From: an uncultured Flavobacteriia bacterium
GTDB lineage: Bacteria; Bacteroidota; Bacteroidia; Flavobacteriales_D; Crocinitomicaceae
Direction of reading: 5' to 3'
Assembly: GCA_903873915.1 (NCBI GenBank)
Contig: CAIQQH010000008.1
Span: forward strand, 1-64,000
Length of the DNA stretch: 64,000 bases
The first letter of the stretch is position 1; each line of letters begins with the position of its first letter. Below, in pieces: positions 1-7,982 of the stretch. The notes under the pieces are model-generated. The model ran no database searches, had not been told where the DNA came from, and saw nothing but the letters and a program-made list of their open reading frames with translations. The position numbers and the translations under genes are program-made.

Positions 1-357
1 AGAATTTTCAGCCATTGCTTCTGCAAAGCGTTCATTGCCATTTACTCCATCGAGTGTTGTATCATCCTCAAAAAAATAGCGGTAAACGGGGTCGAGTCGT
101 TCGTAACGAAAATAATCTCTCGGATTCTTGCCTGAAAGTGTAAACAATTCATCGGCAAATTGAGGCATCGTAAAAACAGAAGGCCCCATATCGAACCTAT
201 ACCCTTGATTGCTTTCACTCGACAATTTTCCGCCTGGAAAAGAATTGGCTTCAAAAACGCTTACTCGATACCCCTTGTTTCGCATGCGAATCGAAGCCGC
301 TAAGCCAGAAACTCCTGAACCAATTACAGCACAACTTTTTCCATTTTCCTTTATCAT
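1..357 (-). CDS. Phytoene desaturase/CrtI-type FAD oxidoreductase, N-terminal part only
   Basis: The first 119 codons are present and the frame runs open off the left edge, so the C-terminus is missing. The protein starts MIKENGKSCAVIGSGVSG; the GSGVSGLAAS motif followed by VFEA and FPGGK is the FAD-binding Rossmann signature of the CrtI/amine-oxidase family. GYRFDMGPSVFTMP is the stretch typical of carotenoid desaturases (CrtI, CrtD, CrtN-like). The expected reaction is FAD-dependent desaturation of a carotenoid precursor at the membrane. Which subtype it is cannot be told from the N-terminus. It may belong to a carotenoid cluster lying left of the window. The start ATG at 357 is the first in the frame and sits just before the dinucleotide fold. 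Confidence 0.85.
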   Translation of the reverse strand, partial: MIKENGKSCAVIGSGVSGLAASIRMRNKGYRVSVFEANSFPGGKLSSESNQGYRFDMGPSVFTMPQFADELFTLSGKNPRDYFRYERLDPVYRYFFEDDTTLDGVNGNERFAEAMAENS

Positions 358-424
358 CTTTTACACTTTACACTTATCACTATAAAAAATGAATGTGAAA
401 AAAGTTCCTCAAAAGGACTAAATT

Positions 425-2476
425 CTATTTGGATTGATCTAATTTTCGCACCATAGTTAAGATGGTCGCTAGGGCCACAGTCTCCCCCGTCTCGTCGTAG
501 ACATCGACCAAGAACTTCACTATACCTTTGGCGATATCGTCTTCAGAGCGTTTTTCTTGGTCCACTTTTTCTTTCACGGTAAATCGAACACCAAGTGTTG
601 CTCCAGGATATACAGGCTTCGTAAAACGTGCTTCGTCTAGGCCATAGTTCAACAAAACGGGGCCTTTCTTCGGGTCAACAAACAATCCAGCCGCCTTAGA
701 CAAAACGAAATATCCATGTGCCACGCGGCGTTCAAAAATGGTTCCTTCCAAAGAGGTGGCATCCATGTGGGCATAGAAATTATCTCCGGAAACATTGGCG
801 AAATTGACAATGTCTGCATCTGTCACTGTATGTTTGTGAGTAAACACGGTCTCACCAATAAGCAACTCTTCGAAGTGCTTTCTAAACACATGAGGATTTG
901 CCTCAGGCATTTCTGCGCCCACTTGAAATTGCTGTGTAATCATTGTAATTGTTGTTGGATGTCCTTGAATTGCTGTACGTTGCAAGTAATGGAGAACACC
1001 ACGCTTTCCACCCATTTCTTCACCTCCGCCTGCACGACCTGGACCACCATGTGTTAACAATGGCATCGGCGAACCGTGTCCCGTACTTTCTTTGGCGCAA
1101 TCTTTATTGAGCACCAAAATGCGTCCATGCATACTAGCGGCGTTCACGACATATTCCATTGCTTCCTCATCACTTGGCGTCACGATAGATGATACCAAAG
1201 ACCCTTTCCCCATTTTTGCTAATAAAATCGCCTCATCCAAATTCTTATACGGCATTACCGTTGCCACAGGTCCGAATGCTTCTATTTCGTGCACATCCGT
1301 TTGATTGAATGGATCATTGTTTCGGAATAAAATTGGAGAGAAAAATGCACCTGCATTCGCATCTGCTCCAATGACTTCGCACTGATTGACATCACCATAA
1401 ACAATGGATTGCGATTTAGCTAAAAGCTCAACACTTGCACGTACACGTTCCACTTGAAGTTTAGAGATCAAGGCACCCATTCTCACACCTTCTACCGAAG
1501 GGTCGCCAATTTTCGTGCTTGCCAATCGCGCTGCAATCGCTTTTTCAACTTCATCGATTCGGTCTTCAGGGACAATGATTCTTCGAATAGCAGTACATTT
1601 CTGGCCTGCTTTGATTGTAATTTCTTTAACGGTTTCTTTAATGAACAAATCAAATTCCACTGTTCCAAGAACAGCTTTTTCACCTAAAATCGTAGCATTC
1701 AAAGAGTCTGCTTCTAAATTAAAGGAAACACTTTCCGCTGCTATTCTTGGATGAGCCTTCAGCATCTTTCCCGTTACCGCACTGCCCGTAAAGGTAACCA
1801 CATCCTCCGACGATACATGGTCGATAATTCCACGGCCAAGACCACAAATCAATTGCAAGGAACCTTCCGGCAAGATTTTAGAATCAATGATGTCGCGCAC
1901 AACAACCTCAGTCAAGAAGCAGGTAAATTCAGATGGCTTAACGATGGCTGGAACCCCAGCCATTAAGTTCACTGCAATTTTCTCCAACATCCCCCAAACA
2001 GGAAAATTGAAGGCATTTATGTGAATGGCTACACCCTCACGAGGGACCATGATGTGGTGACCGATAAAAGTTCCATTCTTCGACAAAGGTGCAGCAACAC
2101 CATCTACATAATAGGGAAGATCTGGAAATTGTCGACGCAAAGAAGCGTTTGAGAACAAGTTCCCTATTCCACCTTCAATATCAATCCATGAATCAACCCG
2201 AGTGGCGCCTGTCCAAGCACTAACCTGGTAGTATTTTTCCTTTTTTTCCATCAGGTACAGAGCAAGTGCTTTCAACATTCTTCCCCTTTCCTGAAATGTC
2301 ATTTTACGCAACGTAAAACCTCCTGTTCGCTTCGCATAGTCAGAAATGTCCGAAAAATCAAGCCCTGCGCTCGATACATCACCTATTTTCTGACCATTGA
2401 TTGCATTGAACAATTCAGTTTCTACTCCTGTCCCGTCAGTCCATTGACCTAAGACATAATTTTGATAGCGTTGCAT
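425..2476 (-). CDS. paaZ: Bifunctional oxepin-CoA hydrolase / aldehyde dehydrogenase PaaZ
   Basis: 683 aa, the usual full length for PaaZ. In the phenylacetate degradation pathway PaaZ opens the oxepin-CoA ring (C-terminal MaoC-like hydratase) and oxidises the resulting semialdehyde with NADP (N-terminal aldehyde dehydrogenase). The dehydrogenase half (about 1-530) has the general-base Glu255 in FNLEADSLNA and the nucleophile Cys294 in GQKCTAIRR, one residue from the E. coli numbering. The hydratase half (about 545-680) has FANVSGDNFYAHMD, the MaoC active-site loop. Both halves look intact. No other paa gene (paaABCDE, paaG, paaJ, paaK) occurs in the window, so it is either an orphan copy or its partners are elsewhere. 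It is divergent from the cyclase gene to its right. Confidence 0.93.
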   Translation of the reverse strand: MQRYQNYVLGQWTDGTGVETELFNAINGQKIGDVSSAGLDFSDISDYAKRTGGFTLRKMTFQERGRMLKALALYLMEKKEKYYQVSAWTGATRVDSWIDIEGGIGNLFSNASLRRQFPDLPYYVDGVAAPLSKNGTFIGHHIMVPREGVAIHINAFNFPVWGMLEKIAVNLMAGVPAIVKPSEFTCFLTEVVVRDIIDSKILPEGSLQLICGLGRGIIDHVSSEDVVTFTGSAVTGKMLKAHPRIAAESVSFNLEADSLNATILGEKAVLGTVEFDLFIKETVKEITIKAGQKCTAIRRIIVPEDRIDEVEKAIAARLASTKIGDPSVEGVRMGALISKLQVERVRASVELLAKSQSIVYGDVNQCEVIGADANAGAFFSPILFRNNDPFNQTDVHEIEAFGPVATVMPYKNLDEAILLAKMGKGSLVSSIVTPSDEEAMEYVVNAASMHGRILVLNKDCAKESTGHGSPMPLLTHGGPGRAGGGEEMGGKRGVLHYLQRTAIQGHPTTITMITQQFQVGAEMPEANPHVFRKHFEELLIGETVFTHKHTVTDADIVNFANVSGDNFYAHMDATSLEGTIFERRVAHGYFVLSKAAGLFVDPKKGPVLLNYGLDEARFTKPVYPGATLGVRFTVKEKVDQEKRSEDDIAKGIVKFLVDVYDETGETVALATILTMVRKLDQSK

Positions 2477-2642
2477 GTTCTAAAATTTAAAGGTTAAAAA
2501 TAAAGAATGTAGGGGAATAAGAGCGCATAAAAGATAAGGAATAAACGCAGAATTAAACAATTCAACAAATCAACTTTCAGCAAAAATTAAATCCATTTAT
2601 CTCAAGTAAAGTGACTAATTTAAGGCCATTAATTAATTGATA

Positions 2643-4460
2643 ATGAATCGGATTGTCTTACTACTCCTGTGCTTGTTAAGCATGGTGGCCCAAAGTCAGG
2701 ATGACCTAGGACAATTGATTGATGATGGATCTAATGTTCGCCTTTCAACCAAAACAAGGATAAACGCCTTACACAGAGCGGCAGATTTGATGACAAACTC
2801 AAATCCAGACAGCTCTTACATTCTCTTAGACTCAGCATTATCATTAATTACTAGAGCTACAAGCAGTGAGTTTCGACAAGCCAACCATTTGATTCGAGCG
2901 AAAATCTTTCTCATCCAAGGTGTTTACCCCAAGGCATTGGATTACGCCCAAAAGTCATTGAAATTATCCGAAAAGTTGAAAAATAAACGACTTGTTTCGG
3001 ACTGCTACAGTGTAATTGGTCAAATTTTCGAACGTAAAGAAAACAATACAAAAGCCGCCGAATACCATAAAAAAGGCTTGCGAATTAATCGAGAACTTGG
3101 AGATTCAATACGCATTTCCAACTCTCTAAGTTTGCTTGGAAACATTTATGGCGCGACAAAACAATTTAAGGTCGCACTTCGGTTTTACCGCGAAAGTTTA
3201 AGCTACATCGATAGCAAAAAGAATGCTGAACAAGCTGGAATTGCTTATGGAAACATTGGATATGTCAATTATCAACAAGGTCTTGAAGCACTCAAGAAAA
3301 AAAAGGATGCATCGAATTATTTCGCACAAGCTCTAGACGCATCACATCAAGCCAAATCTATTTTTCAATCCATTCATAACCGTCGATTTCAAATTATTGC
3401 AGAACTAAATATAGGACTTATTTACAATGAACTTAAGGATTTCACTACGGCAAAAAAATGGTGCATTTCAGCGTACAACACAGCAGCTGAGTTAAAGATT
3501 CCACCGCTAGAAAGAGATGCATGTGATTGCCTTTACAAGAGCAATAAAGCACTTAACAAGTACAATGAGGCATTGAACTATTTCGAAATTTACAAAACCT
3601 TGAGCGACTCCATTGAGAATCTAGACAATGAGCGTTCAATGGTAGAAAAAGAGTTGAACTTCAATTATGAAAAGGAGCAATTGGCGGATAGTTTACAATA
3701 TGCTCAAAAGGAAATCGTCGCTGAATCGCGTATTCAAAGACAGCAAATTGGACTCATCTCATCAGCCGGGATATTGTTGCTTATTATCGTGCTGATGGTT
3801 GTTGTAATACGCGGAAAGAAAAGGTCTGACGAGTTATTGTTGAACATATTACCTTATGAAACAGCTCAAGAACTCAAGAAAAAAGGGCAGGCAGAAACAA
3901 AGAATTTCGAGAATGTAACGGTACTTTTTACTGACTTCAAAGGATTTACTACCATTTCTGAAATACTTACACCAAAGGAATTGATCACTGAAATAGATAC
4001 CTGTTTTAAAGGAATAGACCGCATCATGTCAAAATATGCTATTGAAAAAATTAAAACCATTGGAGATGCTTACATGGCTGCGGGTGGACTTCCAAAAGAA
4101 AATACGACTCACCCAATTGATGTCGTGATGGCTGCCGAGGAGATTCTACTATTAATGGCTGAACTCAAGCGAGAGCGCATTGAAAAGAACTTGCCCTATT
4201 TTGACATTCGCATTGGTATTCATTCAGGACCTGTAATTGCAGGTATTGTTGGCATCAAGAAATTCTCATATGACATATGGGGAGACACGGTGAACACTGC
4301 TTCGCGCATGGAGAGTAGCGGAGAAGTGAATCGAATCAATCTCTCGGGAGCCACACATGAATTGATAAAGGACCTTTATGAATGTGAATACCGCGGGAAA
4401 GTCGAAGCAAAAAACAAAGGGAAAATTGACATGTACTTTCTCAAAAAGAGAATCAGTTAG
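2643..4460 (+). CDS. TPR-containing membrane class III adenylate cyclase
   Basis: 605 aa from the ATG at 2643; a TTG two codons earlier is possible but less likely. Layout: signal peptide (1-19), tetratricopeptide-like helical repeats (about 45-330, periplasmic), a short coiled segment, one transmembrane helix (about 369-390), the linker LLLNILPYETAQELKKKG common before such cyclase domains, then a class III catalytic domain (about 425-605). Metal-binding aspartates are in LFTDFKGFT and TIGDAYMA. The base-selecting pair is Lys in KIKTIGD and Asp in YDIWGDTVN, the adenylate type, and the transition-state Asn/Arg are in NTASRMES. The prediction is cAMP synthesis in the cytoplasm controlled by something sensed by the periplasmic TPRs. 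No cAMP-binding regulator is encoded nearby. Confidence 0.9.
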   Translation: MNRIVLLLLCLLSMVAQSQDDLGQLIDDGSNVRLSTKTRINALHRAADLMTNSNPDSSYILLDSALSLITRATSSEFRQANHLIRAKIFLIQGVYPKALDYAQKSLKLSEKLKNKRLVSDCYSVIGQIFERKENNTKAAEYHKKGLRINRELGDSIRISNSLSLLGNIYGATKQFKVALRFYRESLSYIDSKKNAEQAGIAYGNIGYVNYQQGLEALKKKKDASNYFAQALDASHQAKSIFQSIHNRRFQIIAELNIGLIYNELKDFTTAKKWCISAYNTAAELKIPPLERDACDCLYKSNKALNKYNEALNYFEIYKTLSDSIENLDNERSMVEKELNFNYEKEQLADSLQYAQKEIVAESRIQRQQIGLISSAGILLLIIVLMVVVIRGKKRSDELLLNILPYETAQELKKKGQAETKNFENVTVLFTDFKGFTTISEILTPKELITEIDTCFKGIDRIMSKYAIEKIKTIGDAYMAAGGLPKENTTHPIDVVMAAEEILLLMAELKRERIEKNLPYFDIRIGIHSGPVIAGIVGIKKFSYDIWGDTVNTASRMESSGEVNRINLSGATHELIKDLYECEYRGKVEAKNKGKIDMYFLKKRIS

Positions 4461-4469
4461 CTCCCTAAT

Positions 4470-5462
4470 CTACACAAAAACAAACTCCTCCTCATGCCTA
4501 CTGATGTAGTCGAGCAACTCCATTACTTCTTGAAAATCTGTTGAGGTAACCAACTTCATGCGGAAATCTTTAAAATGTGAGATCCCTTTAAAGTAATTGG
4601 TATAATGTCGCTTCATCTCAGCTATACCTAGCACCTCACCTTTCCAGTTCACTGACATTTGAAGGTGGTCACGTGCTGCATCTACACGTTCTTTCAGCCC
4701 TGGTGCGGCTAAGTGTGTGCCTGTGGCCATAAAATGTTTGATTTCATTGAAGACCCAAGGGTAACCGATGCTCGCGCGACCAATCATGATTCCGTCTACA
4801 CCATAGCGCTGTCTGTATTCAACTGCTTTTTCCGGAGTATCTATATCTCCATTTCCAAAAACAGGAATGCGCATACGCTGATTGTTCTTTACCTCTCCAA
4901 TCAAGGTCCAATCTGCATCGCCCTTATACATTTGTTTGCGCGTGCGTCCATGAATTGAAATTGCCTCAATACCAACATCTTGCAAGCGTTCAGCAGTTTC
5001 CAAAATGTATTTGGTGTCATCGTCCCAACCGAGTCGAGTTTTAACAGTGACGGGCAGATTGGTAGCGTTCACAATTTCTTGTGTCATCCTTACCATCTTT
5101 GGAATATCTTGTAAAATTCCAGCACCGGCACCTTTACATGCGACCTTCTTGACAGGACAGCCGTAGTTGATATCGATAATGTCAGGATTGACCTTTTCGA
5201 TAATCTCGGCCGCTTGCCTCATGCTTTCTATCTCTGATCCAAAAATTTGAATGCCAACAGGACGTTCATATTCAAAAATATCCAGCTTTTGCACACTCTT
5301 CACCGCATCTCGGATGAGACCCTCTGAAGAAATAAATTCCGTGTACATCAAATCCGCGCCATTCTTTTTGCACAAAGCACGAAATGGTGGATCACTCACA
5401 TCCTCCATCGGCGCAAGCAACAAAGGAAATTCTCCCAATTCTATGTTACGGATTTTTACCAC
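4470..5462 (-). CDS. dusB: tRNA-dihydrouridine synthase (DusB type)
   Basis: 330 aa. Reduces specific uridines in tRNA D-loops with NADPH and FMN. The FMN-barrel start LLLAPMEDVSDPPFR and the catalytic Cys102 in NYGCPVKKV are clear, as are SIHGRTR and GNGDI further on. The start is GTG at 5462; the peptide MVKIRNIELGEFPLLLAPM matches the way this family starts, and no ATG lies upstream in frame before a stop. A TAnnTTTG promoter ends only four bases before the GTG, so the mRNA may be leaderless. Its 3' end is nine bases from the convergent cyclase gene, with no obvious hairpin terminator between them. Confidence 0.95.
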   Translation of the reverse strand: MVKIRNIELGEFPLLLAPMEDVSDPPFRALCKKNGADLMYTEFISSEGLIRDAVKSVQKLDIFEYERPVGIQIFGSEIESMRQAAEIIEKVNPDIIDINYGCPVKKVACKGAGAGILQDIPKMVRMTQEIVNATNLPVTVKTRLGWDDDTKYILETAERLQDVGIEAISIHGRTRKQMYKGDADWTLIGEVKNNQRMRIPVFGNGDIDTPEKAVEYRQRYGVDGIMIGRASIGYPWVFNEIKHFMATGTHLAAPGLKERVDAARDHLQMSVNWKGEVLGIAEMKRHYTNYFKGISHFKDFRMKLVTSTDFQEVMELLDYISRHEEEFVFV

Positions 5463-5466
5463 GGTG

Positions 5467-5474
5467 CAAAGATA
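5467..5474 (-). promoter_or_regulatory. Predicted -7 element for dusB
   Basis: Minus strand TATCTTTG, a perfect match to the Bacteroidota -7 consensus TAnnTTTG. It ends four bases before the dusB GTG, so transcription would start at or next to the start codon. No good -33 TTG was seen. Confidence 0.5.
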
Positions 5475-5497
5475 CGGTTTGGATTTCAGGACATCAA

Positions 5498-5555
5498 GAT
5501 TTTAAGACAAAAGACTCGTCAGCCGCAGCTGACTGAAAGACGAAGGACAAAAGAC
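5498..5555. repeat. 58-bp intergenic direct repeat, copy 1
   Basis: 57 of 58 bases are identical to 5611-5668 in the same orientation. The core is a perfect 6-bp stem, GTCAGC-CGCA-GCTGAC, flanked by the purine-rich words AAAAGACTCG and GACAAAAGAC. It lies between dusB and the small RNA gene. No coding frame was seen. It looks like a REP-type extragenic palindromic element. Confidence 0.8.
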
Positions 5556-5610
5556 CTTAACCATACTTCGGTGGCTGAGGTTCCGAAGGAAGTCTCGAAG
5601 TCACCGGTTG

Positions 5611-5668
5611 GATTTTAAGACAAAAGACTCGTCAGCCGCAGCTGACTGAAAGACAAAGGACAAAAGAC
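5611..5668. repeat. 58-bp intergenic direct repeat, copy 2
   Basis: Second copy of the unit at 5498-5555, with a single G-to-A difference after the stem. The 55 bases between the copies carry no gene; they include a GAAGTCACCGG word that partly echoes CGGTGACT downstream of copy 2, suggesting a larger, more degenerate repeating unit of about 113 bp. Confidence 0.8.
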
Positions 5669-5693
5669 TCAATTATGTTTCGGTGACTAAAGC

Positions 5694-5791
5694 AAAAAAG
5701 GAGCACTCAATTGTACTCCTTCTCGTTACCTAACCTAAACCTAACTAAACTACTGCTGTCTATGAATTCCGGGAACCACCCCGGGTGTTTT
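5694..5791 (-). ncRNA. Predicted small RNA, paralogue 1 (downstream of desaturase operon)
   Basis: About 98 nt, inferred from a promoter and a terminator. In RNA order: a short 5' end; hairpin CCGGG-GTGGTT-CCCGG; a conserved linker containing AGCAGTAGTTTAGTTAGG and TTTAGGTTAGGTAAC; then a terminator hairpin AAGGAGTAC...GTGCTCCTT followed by six U. The second copy at 8790-8882 keeps the loop GTGGTT and linker but changes stem bases in matched pairs (CCGGG/CCCGG here, AACGGG/CCCGTT there), which is compensatory change supporting a folded RNA. The linker is nearly identical between copies and would be single-stranded. No credible ORF was seen. It lies just downstream of the last desaturase gene, so it could also be read through or processed from that mRNA. 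Function unknown. Confidence 0.7.
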
Positions 5792-5797
5792 ATGATT

Positions 5798-5805
5798 CAA
5801 AGATA
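5798..5805 (-). promoter_or_regulatory. Predicted -7 element for small RNA 1
   Basis: Minus strand TATCTTTG, matching TAnnTTTG, placing the RNA start near 5791. The -33 region is weak (CTTT about 21 bases upstream), consistent with a need for an activator bound at the upstream repeats. Confidence 0.55.
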
Positions 5806-5846
5806 TCGTCAGGTTTAGAGTGTGGGAAAGAAATAGTTGTGCGACT

Positions 5847-5893
5847 GAAGCAGTTTCAGTAAAAGCGCTTAGTTCTTCTACGTAGTTCTACTT
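5847..5893 (-). promoter_or_regulatory. Predicted upstream operator of small RNA 1
   Basis: Shares with the region upstream of small RNA 2 the block TTACTGAAA...CTGCTTC (minus strand) and, farther out, two GTAG half-sites ten bases apart (GTAGAACTACGTAG here, GTAGTTCTAAGTAG there). Repeats one helical turn apart suggest a transcription-factor site. The factor is unknown; NarL/LuxR-type response regulators are one possibility. Confidence 0.5.
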
Positions 5894-5928
5894 ATCAGAA
5901 GTCACCTTAAGTGGTTTCTTGGGATTGA

Positions 5929-6897
5929 TTAATGGTAGGAAACAAGATTTTTAGACTTTTCATCCCAAAGTTTTAGCGACAAACATCGGCGGATTTCTTT
6001 CCATTGGAGCGACGTTGTTTTGGGATTTTGAAGAATTGGAACATCACGCATCACTTCAGGTAAACGATAGAAGGGTATTCGCGCGTTGATGTGATGAATA
6101 TGATGGTAACCGATATTCCCCGTAAACCAATGCATGATGCGATTTGTCTTCATAAAACTTGACGATTCCATGGCTGCATCAATGTAGCTCCATTGCTCAT
6201 CGGACATATACCTTGCTGTTGGAAAATTGTGCTGGGCATAGAAAAGATATGCACCCAAGCCACCGGAGATAAAATGAGGAATCAAGGTAAAAAAGATACT
6301 TGTAGACCACCCGAAATGAATGAAAATAAATACATGAAGAGTGAAATAGAAACTCAAGGCAAAAATGGCTTCTTTGTTTTTAGAAAAACTTACAATCAAT
6401 GGGTGAATGCACATCCCGACGAGAAAAGAAAAGATGAACCCATTAACAATCACGAAAGGATGTCGGATAAACATATACTGACGCTGCTGTTGTGCATTGA
6501 GTTCTTGGAAACGACCTAAGGTAAACATCGGATAGGATCCAATTCCTGATTTAAACAACTTTGAATTGTGATCATGGTGATAATTGTGGGACCTGCGCCA
6601 AACAACTTTCGGACACAACACATAGTACCCAAAAATAGAAAATAGAACTGTCGCGATTCTATTTTCTTTTAAAATTGCGAGATGTAAATAATCGTGGTAA
6701 ATGACAAACATGCGAACGATCAGTAAACCACAGAGTATACTTAGTGGAAGTTTAATACTCCAATGTAAATGCATGGTTAATGCGACTAAATTCGCAATCA
6801 AGAGCAACAAGGTGGAGAGCGTTAGCCACCAACTTTTCAATCGATTTTCGTGCGCGTATGCTGCGGTTATAGCCAACAGGTCTTCGTTCGTTTTCAT
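5929..6897 (-). CDS. Membrane fatty acid desaturase/hydroxylase-like protein
   Basis: 322 aa, several transmembrane helices. The three histidine boxes of the membrane di-iron desaturase family are present: HDYLH (68-72), HNYHHDH (104-110) and HHIHH (265-269). Such enzymes insert double bonds, or hydroxyl groups, into acyl chains or carotenoids at the cytoplasmic face. The spacing is closest to delta-12/omega-type acyl-lipid desaturases, but the substrate cannot be read from the sequence. It is the last gene of a three-gene operon; its ATG overlaps the stop of the preceding desaturase by four bases (6894-6897). A predicted small RNA gene on the same strand follows it. Confidence 0.85.
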   Translation of the reverse strand: MKTNEDLLAITAAYAHENRLKSWWLTLSTLLLLIANLVALTMHLHWSIKLPLSILCGLLIVRMFVIYHDYLHLAILKENRIATVLFSIFGYYVLCPKVVWRRSHNYHHDHNSKLFKSGIGSYPMFTLGRFQELNAQQQRQYMFIRHPFVIVNGFIFSFLVGMCIHPLIVSFSKNKEAIFALSFYFTLHVFIFIHFGWSTSIFFTLIPHFISGGLGAYLFYAQHNFPTARYMSDEQWSYIDAAMESSSFMKTNRIMHWFTGNIGYHHIHHINARIPFYRLPEVMRDVPILQNPKTTSLQWKEIRRCLSLKLWDEKSKNLVSYH

Positions 6898-7982
6898 TGT
6901 ACAGTAATTGCAGTTTTTGAATTTTTGCTGAGCAATCGAAAATGCGAAATGACAGCAGAGATTAAATACTTTTTACTTCGGTATGGGTAATTGTATTTTT
7001 GACAGGTTTCAACCAAGATCTTGGTTAGCTCGGGATAATGGATATGGCAAATATGTGGGCACAAATGATGGATTACATGAAAATTAAACCCACCAAAAAG
7101 AGTCAAAATAAAAGGATTTGATTTACCAAAATCTGAAGCAGTCAAGACCTGATGGTAAGACCAACTGTGCGGCAGTTCATTGTTTTCATTCGGTTCTGGA
7201 AACTGAGCATCTTCACCAACATGTGTGCTTAAGAGTACAAAAGTGATGACCAAACTTCCAAGCACGGTTAAAAGAAAAAATGCAGAGAGTGCAAAAAGCC
7301 AACTCAACTTTAATACTAGGACAGGTAAAACAATAAATTGAAACAAATAGAACAATTTAAAAAAGATCATTTGTACCAATTGTTTTTTGGGATAATTGCT
7401 ATTGTCGAATACGCCAATTCTTTTGGAAAAAGCATCTTTGAAATCCCGGTATAATACCCATCGGAAAATATAGAGCATATACACCACTGGCATGTATAGG
7501 TGCTGAAACCGATGGTATATACGATGCCTATCTTTGGGGAAAATTTTTACAACACTGGTCTGCTGAATATCAGAATCGTAATTCATAATGTTCGGATACA
7601 CATGGTGAGCACCCAAATGCCTATTGACCCAGTTGTATGAATTTGTTCCAAGGAGATCAAACACCATTAACAATGTTTGATTGTCTTTTCTTCGTTTGAA
7701 GATGGCATTGTGCGCGGCATCATGGCCTATGTTAAGACCTAAAAAGACAGACCATGCCCCAAGGAAGGCATAGAGTAAATAAATGAAAAAATGATTTCCA
7801 TCCACCCAAAAAATGGATAAATACCCTAAAATGTATAATAGCGTCATTAGCACTAGTTTCATTTTCATGGCATTGTTGGCGTAATGGGTGAGATTGTTTG
7901 ACTTGAAATAGTCGTCAATCCTTTCTTTTAGCTCATTCAGAAAATTCGAGTTCTCGCGAGAGAATGAAATGTTTTCTATCAT
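6894..7982 (-). CDS. Membrane fatty acid desaturase, front-end/acyl-CoA (delta-6-like) type
   Basis: 362 aa. Histidine boxes: HDAAH (87-91), HLGAHH (122-127) and FHVIHH near residue 300. The N-terminal part NIGHDAAHNAIFK followed by NSYNWVNRHLGAHHVYPN is typical of bacterial linoleoyl-CoA/delta-6-like desaturases (PF00487). Di-iron, membrane-embedded, needs an electron donor such as ferredoxin, none of which is encoded next to it. Four-base ATGA overlaps with both neighbours indicate translational coupling. Together with the next gene it suggests sequential desaturation of one lipid. Confidence 0.87.
   Translation of the reverse strand: MIENISFSRENSNFLNELKERIDDYFKSNNLTHYANNAMKMKLVLMTLLYILGYLSIFWVDGNHFFIYLLYAFLGAWSVFLGLNIGHDAAHNAIFKRRKDNQTLLMVFDLLGTNSYNWVNRHLGAHHVYPNIMNYDSDIQQTSVVKIFPKDRHRIYHRFQHLYMPVVYMLYIFRWVLYRDFKDAFSKRIGVFDNSNYPKKQLVQMIFFKLFYLFQFIVLPVLVLKLSWLFALSAFFLLTVLGSLVITFVLLSTHVGEDAQFPEPNENNELPHSWSYHQVLTASDFGKSNPFILTLFGGFNFHVIHHLCPHICHIHYPELTKILVETCQKYNYPYRSKKYLISAVISHFRLLSKNSKTAITVQ

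Noticed and set aside
5498-5668. Paired palindromic repeats as a minimal CRISPR
   Set aside because: Only two units, the interval is longer than a spacer, and no cas genes are present.
6193-6519. 108-codon plus-strand frame inside the desaturase gene
   Set aside because: Antisense to a well-supported gene with three histidine boxes; no domain seen.
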